A DNA stretch of 48,959 bases, from positions 1 to 48,959 of the forward strand of contig NZ_PIZV01000044.1 in assembly GCF_002835665.1 (NCBI RefSeq), read 5' to 3'. The notes under the pieces are model-generated. The model had not been told where the DNA came from and made no database searches. It saw only the letters and a program-made list of their open reading frames with translations. Shown here one piece after another: positions 35,566 through 41,661 of the stretch (positions are counted from its first letter, which is position 1; every line of letters begins with the position of its first letter). The translations under genes were made by a program, and so were the position numbers. The stretch is from Chryseobacterium sp. PMSZPI (GTDB lineage: Bacteria; Bacteroidota; Bacteroidia; Flavobacteriales; Weeksellaceae).

Positions 35566-36210
35566 ATGATAAAAAAACTAATACTATTAGGAGCTATTTC
35601 GACATCTTTACTTTCTTTCGCTCAACAAAAATTTTCTTTTATTCCGTCTGTAGGGTATGGATGGAGAGTGGCTGAGACTCCTTCAGGACTTTCAAGAGAA
35701 GAAAAAAATTATGTCAAAGGATTAAAAAGCGGACTTCATATTGATCTTTCTGCTTATTATCACATAAAAAATCTTGGAATTGGGGTGAAATTTTCTAATT
35801 ACAGTGCATCAAGTAACGGAATATTATCGGCGCGTGATTCTCAAGGATATAATGTTTATGTTCCTGTGAGTACTCAAGACAATATTACCTTTTTTGGCCC
35901 TTCCATTATGTATTCTAATTATAATGAGCCTACCAACCATAAATTGTTTTTTGATGTAGCACTAGGAGTTATTTCCTATACTACCAAAACGGGAAATGTA
36001 AAAGGAACAGGTTCTAATATTGGATTGGATGCCGGTTTTGGCTATCAATATGCACTTTCTAAAAATATTTTTATAGGACCCAAATTAAGCATGACCGCGG
36101 GTACACTAAGTAAAATGACATTTAATGGAACCACTGTTAATTTTGGAGATAAAGAAAAAGAAGGATTAACCAGAGTTTCTTTGAGCGGAGTCGCTACATT
36201 CCATTTTTAA
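35566..36210 (+). CDS. Putative outer-membrane beta-barrel (porin-family) protein
   Basis: Exported protein of 214 residues starting at ATG 35566 (MIKKLILLGAISTSLLSFAQ signal peptide). Amphipathic strands include FIPSVGYGWRVAE, LHIDLSAYYHIKNLGIGVKF, NIGLDAGFGYQYALSKNIFI and the closing strand LTRVSLSGVATFHF with terminal Phe, typical of small OmpW/OmpA-like barrels. No specific ligand or transport role is visible. A possible fragment of a related gene end lies near 37080-37135. Confidence 0.7.
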   Translation: MIKKLILLGAISTSLLSFAQQKFSFIPSVGYGWRVAETPSGLSREEKNYVKGLKSGLHIDLSAYYHIKNLGIGVKFSNYSASSNGILSARDSQGYNVYVPVSTQDNITFFGPSIMYSNYNEPTNHKLFFDVALGVISYTTKTGNVKGTGSNIGLDAGFGYQYALSKNIFIGPKLSMTAGTLSKMTFNGTTVNFGDKEKEGLTRVSLSGVATFHF

Positions 36211-36214
36211 GTTC

Positions 36215-36222
36215 TATATTTG
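36215..36222 (+). promoter_or_regulatory. Candidate -7 box in a duplicated segment
   Basis: TATATTTG fits TAnnTTTG and sits in ATTCCATTTTTAAGTT-CTATATTTG. A near copy of this segment precedes the gene at 37163. The nearest downstream ATG is 36246. Confidence 0.35.
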
Positions 36223-36245
36223 TTAGAGTTAAAAATAACAATATA

Positions 36246-36359
36246 ATGACAGCAACAATCTTTTTATCGGCACAGCGCAGAGGAACAGGGTTGTTGCTGT
36301 CTTTACTTTATTTACACACAGATTCTTTTCTGAAAAGTTCTAAGGACTTTATTAATTAG
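36246..36359 (+). CDS. Possible 37-residue leader ORF (uncertain)
   Basis: An in-frame ATG-TAG frame encoding MTATIFLSAQRRGTGLLLSL and 17 more residues. It begins 24 bp after a promoter-like box and overlaps a long hairpin (36248-36301). Its size and lack of homology that I recognise make it only a candidate leader peptide. It may equally be chance. Confidence 0.2.
   Translation: MTATIFLSAQRRGTGLLLSLLYLHTDSFLKSSKDFIN
36248..36301 (+). other. Long hairpin in the intergenic region before the GreA/B-like gene
   Basis: Perfect 11-bp stem GACAGCAACAA/TTGTTGCTGTC with a 32-nt loop, not followed by a clear T-run. A second hairpin follows at 36361-36383 (CCCTGTC/GACAGGG). Both lie in about 295 bp without a firm gene. 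Confidence 0.5.
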
Positions 36360-36505
36360 GCCCTGTCAGGATCCAAGACAGGGGAATATTCCGGATTTCT
36401 ATTTATCATTTTTGCGGTTTTCTAGAGAAGAAGGCTGTTGTACACCTGCTTCTACATTGGATCATCGGAAAATATTCGCATTCTAATTTTTTAAAAATCA
36501 AAAAA

Positions 36506-36886
36506 ATGTCAGATCATATTATTGTAACGACCGGGATTTACGATGCTATTAAAGATACCCTAAGAAGAAAAAAAGTAAGTATTGAAGAAGAAAAAAGACT
36601 TACAGAAGAATTGAGAAAAGCTAAACAGGTTCTAAGAAGAGATTTGCCTGCTGATGTAGTAACAGTGGATAGAAAAGTGACTTTAAAAGATCATACATTG
36701 GATTTTGAACACGAATATATTTTTGTACCATCAGCCAAAGAGAAACTTAAGAAAAATAAACACTCCATACTTTCCAATATTGCGCTTGCCGTAGTAGGAT
36801 ATAAAGTAGGAGATACTATCAATTGGCCTTTTAAAGATGGGGAAAGAAAAATTGAAATTTTAAAAGTAGAAGCCTGGGAAGGATAA
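36506..36886 (+). CDS. GreA/GreB-family transcription elongation factor-like protein
   Basis: Protein of 126 residues, shorter than GreA (about 158). The N-terminal helical part (about 8-50; KDTLRRKKVSIEEEKRLTEE) could be a reduced coiled-coil. The C-terminal domain (about 55-124) matches the GreA/GreB FKBP-like domain: EYIFVPSAKEK, SILSNIALAVVGYKVGDTIN and WPFKDGERKIEILKVE. The shortened coil means transcript-cleavage activity like GreA may be lost, and it may bind RNA polymerase differently (Rnk-like). A terminator follows at 36922. Confidence 0.8.
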   Translation: MSDHIIVTTGIYDAIKDTLRRKKVSIEEEKRLTEELRKAKQVLRRDLPADVVTVDRKVTLKDHTLDFEHEYIFVPSAKEKLKKNKHSILSNIALAVVGYKVGDTINWPFKDGERKIEILKVEAWEG

Positions 36887-36921
36887 ATTGTTATTGAGTA
36901 TTTTAAAGTTGAATAAATTGT

Positions 36922-36951
36922 AGCGTAGCCCACTTGGGACTGCGCTTTTTT
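36922..36951 (+). terminator. Rho-independent terminator after the GreA/B-like gene
   Basis: AGCG-TAGCCCA pairs with TGGGACT-GCGCT with minor mismatch, followed by TTTTTT. Confidence 0.78.
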
Positions 36952-37079
36952 GATATCCTGCTGATCAGAGCGAAGCAGTAAAAAATAGAGGGGAATCTGC
37001 TAAGAACCTTTAATTCGCTCATGAATATACCAGGGTATAAAATCTTATCATTTTGTTTCATCTTATTTAACAAATGATA

Positions 37080-37135
37080 AAAAATAACCCCTCTGTAAGA
37101 CTTTCTTCAAGTGCATTAGTTGCATTCCATTTTTA
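37080..37135 (+). pseudogene. Possible remnant of an outer-membrane barrel gene 3' end
   Basis: The frame ending at TAA 37133-37135 reads NPSVRLSSSALVAFHF-stop, close to the true barrel end LTRVSLSGVATFHF at 36210. The DNA after it (CATTCCATTTTTAAGTT) is also shared with the real gene end. No upstream coding continuity was found. It may be a leftover of a duplicated barrel gene. Confidence 0.35.
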
Positions 37136-37148
37136 AGTTTTATCTTTG
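37120..37148 (+). promoter_or_regulatory. Candidate promoter for the deoxyhypusine-synthase-like gene
   Basis: TTG (37120-37122), 18-bp spacer, TATCTTTG (37141-37148), 14 bp before the ATG at 37163. Confidence 0.6.
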
Positions 37149-37162
37149 CAAAAATTAAAAAA

Positions 37163-38137
37163 ATGAACAAACCAATTTCTGAATTTATAGAGAAATATTA
37201 CCTGCATTTCAATGCGGCAGCGTTGGTAGATGCTTCAAAAGGATATGTAGCACACCTTAAAGATGGTGGGAAAATGATGATCACTTTAGCAGGAGCAATG
37301 TCTACTGCTGAGTTAGGTAAAATTCTTGCAGAAATGATCCGTCAGGGTAAAGTAGACTTTATTTCTTGTACTGGTGCTAACCTTGAAGAAGACCTGATGA
37401 ACCTTGTGGCTCACTCTCACTATGAAAGAGTTCCACATTACAGAGACCTTACTCCGCAAGAAGAATGGGATCTGTTGGAAAGAGGATTGAACAGAGTTAC
37501 AGATACTTGTATTCCTGAAGAAGAAGCATTCAGAAGATTACAAAAACATATCGTTGAAATCTGGAAAGATGCTGAAGCAAAAGGAGAAAGATATTTTCCA
37601 CACGAATATATGTACAAAATGATCCTTTCAGGAGTATTGGAGCAATATTATGAAATTCCCAGAGAAAATTCTTGGATGATTGCAGCTGCAGAAGCAAACC
37701 TGCCAATCGTAGTTCCGGGATGGGAAGATTCTACAATGGGTAACATTTTCGCTTCTTACTGTATCAAAGGAGAACTTAAGCCTTCTACAATGAAATCAGG
37801 TATCGAGTACATGACTTACCTTGCAGATTGGTATACTAAAAATTCAGGAGGTAAAGGAGTAGGATTCTTCCAAATTGGAGGAGGTATTGCAGGAGATTTC
37901 CCTATCTGTGTAGTTCCAATGCTGTATCAGGATATGGAAATGCATGATATTCCTTTCTGGTCTTATTTCTGCCAGATTTCTGATTCTACAACATCTTACG
38001 GTTCTTATTCAGGGGCAGTTCCAAATGAGAAAATTACTTGGGGTAAATTGGATATTACTACACCGAAGTTTATCGTTGAAAGTGATGCGACAATCTGTGC
38101 ACCATTGATGTTCTCTTATATCTTGGAAAATTCTTAA
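37163..38137 (+). CDS. Deoxyhypusine-synthase-like enzyme lacking the catalytic lysine
   Basis: Member of the NAD-dependent deoxyhypusine synthase fold family, 324 residues. Conserved parts include MMITLAGAMSTAELGKILAE, FISCTGANLEEDLMNL, IVVPGWEDSTMGNIF, QIGGGIAGDFPICVVP and AVPNEKITWGKLD. In eukaryotic DHS the GGG segment continues VVKHH, whose Lys (329 in the human enzyme) forms the imine intermediate; here it reads GGGIAGDF, with no Lys. Bacteria lack eIF5A, so hypusination is not expected. Related bacterial enzymes make homospermidine or other polyamine products, which is a likelier role. It is monocistronic. Confidence 0.8.
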   Translation: MNKPISEFIEKYYLHFNAAALVDASKGYVAHLKDGGKMMITLAGAMSTAELGKILAEMIRQGKVDFISCTGANLEEDLMNLVAHSHYERVPHYRDLTPQEEWDLLERGLNRVTDTCIPEEEAFRRLQKHIVEIWKDAEAKGERYFPHEYMYKMILSGVLEQYYEIPRENSWMIAAAEANLPIVVPGWEDSTMGNIFASYCIKGELKPSTMKSGIEYMTYLADWYTKNSGGKGVGFFQIGGGIAGDFPICVVPMLYQDMEMHDIPFWSYFCQISDSTTSYGSYSGAVPNEKITWGKLDITTPKFIVESDATICAPLMFSYILENS

Positions 38138-38494
38138 GAATAAATTTCTCTCAAGAGATTAAAAATATCAGCGCTTCAAATTAATTTTGGAGCGTTTTTT
38201 TATTTAAACATTTTTGATTCTTGGTTTTTATTAAATTTTCTCGCAGATTCTGCAGATTGAGCAGATCCTTACGATAATCTGCATTATCGACTAAATGTGC
38301 GAGCCAATAAATTTTAGCTTAATGACGATCTGTGCAAATCTGTTTTATCCGTGGGAAAATAAAATCAATCTAAAGAATTAATAAAAGTAAAGTATAGAAT
38401 CACTAGGCTTTAAAAGAATTTTTTTATTCATTGCGTTGAGCAATCAGAAAAATTATTTTTTCATATCTTTATTTTTTAACGAAATATTGAAAGT
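38138..38494. repeat. Degenerate intergenic repeat sequence
   Basis: About 357 bp without a gene. 38240-38303 is bounded by CTCGCAGATT and AATGTGCGAG (one mismatch as inverted repeats) and contains repeated GCAGATT units. 38328-38355 (GATCTGTGCAAATCTGTTTT) resembles widespread Flavobacteriia intergenic repeats. Confidence 0.45.
38172..38201 (+). terminator. Rho-independent terminator after the DHS-like gene
   Basis: CGCTTCAAA pairs with TTTGGAGCG (one G:U) followed by a T7 run. Confidence 0.82.
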
Positions 38495-38791
38495 ATGGAT
38501 GAAATTTTCAAACAACAGGTATATGAAGTGACAAGGCTGATTCCTAAAGGAAGAGTATCAACATATGGAGCAATTGCAAAAGCTGTAGGGTATCCGAATC
38601 ATTCCCGTCATGTAGGAAAAGCAATGGGAGGATGTCCAAAAAATGTTCCTGCCCATCGGGTGATTTCAAGTTCAGGAGTATTATCGGTTCCTGAATTTCA
38701 ACCTAAATTAGAGGCGGAAGGTATTATTGTGGAAAACCTGAGAATAAAGAATTTTAAAAAACTTTTCTGGAACCCGTTAGATGAATTGTAA
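38495..38791 (+). CDS. Alkyltransferase-like protein (ATL, MGMT-related)
   Basis: Small DNA-lesion sensor of 98 residues related to O6-alkylguanine-DNA alkyltransferase. It has the HTH-like binding part (IPKGRVSTYGAIAKAVGYPN) with the nucleotide-flipping Tyr and the Arg finger (HSRHVGKAMGGCP). The active-site PCHR of true MGMT is VPAHRV here, with Ala53 replacing the catalytic Cys. It should therefore bind alkylated bases without repairing them, and in ATL systems hands them to nucleotide excision repair. Length matches bacterial ATL proteins. It is followed by a bidirectional terminator. Confidence 0.88.
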   Translation: MDEIFKQQVYEVTRLIPKGRVSTYGAIAKAVGYPNHSRHVGKAMGGCPKNVPAHRVISSSGVLSVPEFQPKLEAEGIIVENLRIKNFKKLFWNPLDEL

Positions 38792-38801
38792 CTTAAAAAA
38801 A

Positions 38802-38840
38802 TGTCACTCCATATAAATATGAGTGACACAGATTTTTTAC
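38802..38840. terminator. Bidirectional Rho-independent terminator
   Basis: Perfect 8-bp stem TGTCACTC/GAGTGACA (38802-38809, 38821-38828), with a T-run on the plus strand and an A-run before it, which serves the minus-strand XRE gene. Confidence 0.88.
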
Positions 38841-38861
38841 AGTGATAAACCGTATTGTATT

Positions 38862-39260
38862 CTAATCTTTCGGAGTATTTTTAAGCTCCTCTTTAAGTCT
38901 TTCGTTTTCTTCTTTTAATAATGCAATATACCCTTGAAGGTTCTCAATGATAGAACCAGGGATATTATTATAATTATTCAGATTGTTAATGGAACCTGCA
39001 GAAGTTCCTGAACTGTCATTATATACAGGATGATCATTATTAACAACAATTGTTGCATCATCATCTTCATAAATATCTTCAACTGGTACTTCTAACAAAC
39101 GAGCAATTTTGTCCCATTCGTCTCGTATAATTTTTACATCGCCACTTTCTTTTCTACTATAGTTAGATACATCTGTAGCGATGTAATCAGCTACCTGCTG
39201 TTGCGTATAGCCTTTTAGCTTTCTAATAACACGTAACTTTTCTTTTTGCATATCCGACAT
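38862..39260 (-). CDS. XRE-family helix-turn-helix regulator with coiled-coil tail
   Basis: Protein of 132 residues from ATG at 39260 (MSDMQKEKLRVIRKLKGYTQ). The longer reading from 39383 runs into a dispersed repeat and is rejected. The HTH (about 7-62) includes YTQQQVADYIATDVSNYSRK. After an acidic, Asn-rich linker, the C-terminus (about 108-132) is a charged coiled coil (ALLKEENERLKEELKN) suited to oligomerisation. A regulatory target is not evident. It converges on the ATL gene. Confidence 0.83.
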   Translation of the reverse strand: MSDMQKEKLRVIRKLKGYTQQQVADYIATDVSNYSRKESGDVKIIRDEWDKIARLLEVPVEDIYEDDDATIVVNNDHPVYNDSSGTSAGSINNLNNYNNIPGSIIENLQGYIALLKEENERLKEELKNTPKD

Positions 39261-39347
39261 TTTATACAAAAATGGAAAAAAACCGCAATGTATACAATAA
39301 AAAACAGAAAAAATATGTTGTTGAAGCTTAACTATTGAATTAGCGCT

Positions 39348-39537
39348 AACCACAAAAGTCACAAAAGCTTTATGATTAAACACTTTAGTTCACTTAAGTA
39401 TATTAAAAATTATACTCTATAAAAGTTCACATCAGAAGAAAATCGAAGATTTTCAAAAACTTAAGAGCTCTTCTCAATAAAATAATATTTACTTCATAAA
39501 ACTTAAGTGTTTAAAATCTTTTGTTACTTTTGTGGTT
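39348..39537 (-). repeat. Dispersed intergenic repeat, family 2, copy 2
   Basis: Bounded by AACCACAAAAGTCACAAAAG and CTTTTGTTACTTTTGTGGTT, inverted repeats with one mismatch over 20 bp. Its reverse complement aligns with 25-186. It contains several CTTAAG-type sites. No ORF. It supplies the upstream region of the XRE gene. Confidence 0.78.
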
Positions 39538-39574
39538 AAAAAATTATCTCTCCTAGATTAGACAGTTTTTTTAG

Positions 39575-39609
39575 ACACAAAAAAAGACTGCTTCATTGGA
39601 AACAGTCTT
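39575..39609 (-). terminator. Rho-independent terminator after htpG
   Basis: On the minus strand, stem AAGACTG/CAGTCTT (39603-39609 with 39584-39590) followed by TTTTTTT; it overlaps the last codons' downstream region. Confidence 0.82.
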
Positions 39610-39616
39610 CAGAAAT

Positions 39617-41509
39617 TTATTTTTCAAGTTGCTTATAACTTCTCTGGATGAAGTCAGTAAGATCTTTTCCTTTCAGTAAGTTTTGAGAAAGTTTGGCCAG
39701 ATCTAATGCATATTTAATAAGGTTTTCTTTCTCTTCAGCATTTTCTGTTTTTAAAATCTGATTAGAAAGTTCACTGTTGGAGTTGACAACAAGGTTGTAC
39801 ATTTCCGGGAAGCCTCCCATTCCAAACATACCACCTCCGCCTGTTGCCTGCATGTCTTTCATTCTTCTCATAAACTCAGGCTGAGTAATCGTGAACGGTG
39901 CATCACTGCTATCTAAATCTTCAAGTTGTACCGTAAACTTAGAATCCTGAATAGCCTCTTCTACATTCTTTTTCAAAGATTCTTTTTCAGACTCATTTAA
40001 CTTTGAAATAACCGGCTCATCTTTTTTGATCAGGTTATTGATGTGATCAGCATCTACTCTTACAAATGAAATATTTTCCTTTGATGTTTCCAATTTCTGA
40101 ATAACATGCGGTGTGATAGGAGAGTCTAATAGAAGAACTTCATATCCTTTATCTTTTGCTGATTGAATGTAACTGTGTTGCTCATCAGCATTAGTAGCAT
40201 ACAGAATAACCAGTTTATTGTCTTTATCAGTTTGTAAAGGCTTTATTTTTTCTGTTAACTCGTCCCAAAGGAAATATTTTCCATCTGTGGTAGGATATAA
40301 TGTGAATTTATCTGCTTTTTCAGCAAATTTTTCTTCTGTAACAATACCATACTCGATAACAACCTTGATGTCATTCCATTTTTTCTCATAATCTTCACGA
40401 TTCTCGTTGATGAGAGAAGACATTTTGTCGGCAACCTTTTTAGTGATATATGAAGAGATTTTCTTTACAGCACCGTCTGCCTGAAGGTAAGAACGGGAAA
40501 CATTCAACGGAATATCCGGAGAATCAATTACCCCTCTAAGAAGCATTAGGAAATCAGGAACAATACCTTTTACTTCATCAGTTACGAATACCTGGTTTTG
40601 ATAGAGTTGGATTTTATCCTTATCAATATTTAAGTTGTTGCTTAATTTTGGAAAGAATAAAACTCCGGTAAGATTGAACGGATAATCAACATTCAGGTGA
40701 ATATGGAATAAAGGCTCCTCAAACTGCATTGGGTACAACTCGTGATAGAACTTCATATAATCCTCATTCGTAAGGTCACTTGGCGCGATGGTCCATGCCG
40801 GAGTAGGATTGTTGATAATATTATCCACTTCTTCCGTTTCAGCAACGGCATCTTCCGGAGATCCTTCCGGTAATGGTAATGTATGTGTTTTTGTTCCAAA
40901 CTTGATTGGAACAGGCATGAATTTGTTATATTTTAAAAGTAATTCACGAATTTTTCCTTCTTCTAAAAACTCTACAGAATCTTCTGTGATATGAAGAATA
41001 ATTTCCGTTCCTCTATCCGTTTTATCGGTTGTTTCTTCTAAAGTAAATTCTGGACTTCCATCACAGATCCATCTTACAGCCGGTTCATCTTTATAAGATT
41101 TTGTGAGAATCTCCACTTTTTCAGCAACCATAAATGCAGAGTAGAATCCAAGACCAAAGTGTCCGATAATTCCTGAATCCTTTGCCGAATCTTTATATTT
41201 TTCCAAAAATTCTTCAGCACCGGAAAAAGCGACCTGGTTGATATATTTTTCAACTTCTTCACCGGTCATACCGATACCCTGATCGATGATATGTAATGTT
41301 TTTTGATCTTTATCGATTTTAACTTCGAGTTTCGGATTTCCATATTCAACTTTTGCCTCGCCGATACTTGTTAAATGTTTTAATTTTAAAGTAGCATCAG
41401 TGGCATTGGAAATAAGCTCTCTTAAGAATATTTCGTGGTCACTGTAAAGAAATTTTTTAATAAGCGGGAAAATGTTTTCCACAGATACATTAATATTTCC
41501 TTTAGTCAT
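39617..41509 (-). CDS. htpG: Molecular chaperone HtpG (Hsp90)
   Basis: Cytosolic ATP-dependent chaperone of 630 residues, normal for bacterial HtpG. The N-terminal GHKL ATPase has LRELISNATDATLKLKHLTS, DQGIGMTGEEVEKYI and GIIGHFGLGFYSAFMVAEKV. The middle domain includes GVLFFPKL and SYLQADGAVKKI with PLNVSRS nearby. The C-terminal dimerisation domain has PEFMRRMKDMQATGGGGMFG and a final ALDLAKLSQNLLKG. It lacks the MEEVD tail of eukaryotic Hsp90, as expected. A bipartite motif shared with the gene at 44708 lies in its upstream intergenic region. Confidence 0.97.
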   Translation of the reverse strand: MTKGNINVSVENIFPLIKKFLYSDHEIFLRELISNATDATLKLKHLTSIGEAKVEYGNPKLEVKIDKDQKTLHIIDQGIGMTGEEVEKYINQVAFSGAEEFLEKYKDSAKDSGIIGHFGLGFYSAFMVAEKVEILTKSYKDEPAVRWICDGSPEFTLEETTDKTDRGTEIILHITEDSVEFLEEGKIRELLLKYNKFMPVPIKFGTKTHTLPLPEGSPEDAVAETEEVDNIINNPTPAWTIAPSDLTNEDYMKFYHELYPMQFEEPLFHIHLNVDYPFNLTGVLFFPKLSNNLNIDKDKIQLYQNQVFVTDEVKGIVPDFLMLLRGVIDSPDIPLNVSRSYLQADGAVKKISSYITKKVADKMSSLINENREDYEKKWNDIKVVIEYGIVTEEKFAEKADKFTLYPTTDGKYFLWDELTEKIKPLQTDKDNKLVILYATNADEQHSYIQSAKDKGYEVLLLDSPITPHVIQKLETSKENISFVRVDADHINNLIKKDEPVISKLNESEKESLKKNVEEAIQDSKFTVQLEDLDSSDAPFTITQPEFMRRMKDMQATGGGGMFGMGGFPEMYNLVVNSNSELSNQILKTENAEEKENLIKYALDLAKLSQNLLKGKDLTDFIQRSYKQLEK

Positions 41510-41547
41510 AATATTTTAGATTTTTATTTCTCAAATCTTTCTCAAAA

Positions 41548-41587
41548 AAAATACCATGGAAAAGAAAGTGACAGAATGACATTTTTT
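41548..41587 (+). promoter_or_regulatory. Shared bipartite motif between htpG and the S9 peptidase gene
   Basis: AAAATACCATG, 10 bp, then TGACAGAATGACATTTTTT. It matches 44612-44651 with identical spacing. The second half is a direct repeat TGACA-N3-TGACA. It lies 39 bp before htpG (opposite strand) and 75 bp before the S9 gene (same strand). Confidence 0.55.
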
Positions 41588-41661
41588 CAATAGACGGAAA
41601 CCCGGAATGATGTGGATTTGTCAAAGAAATATCATACTTTTAATCCTTAAAATTTTTAAAA

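Noticed and set aside
39261..39383. N-terminal extension of the minus-strand XRE regulator
   Set aside because: The extra 41 residues are hydrophobic and Cys-rich, partly encoded by a dispersed repeat; the HTH protein starts naturally at 39260.
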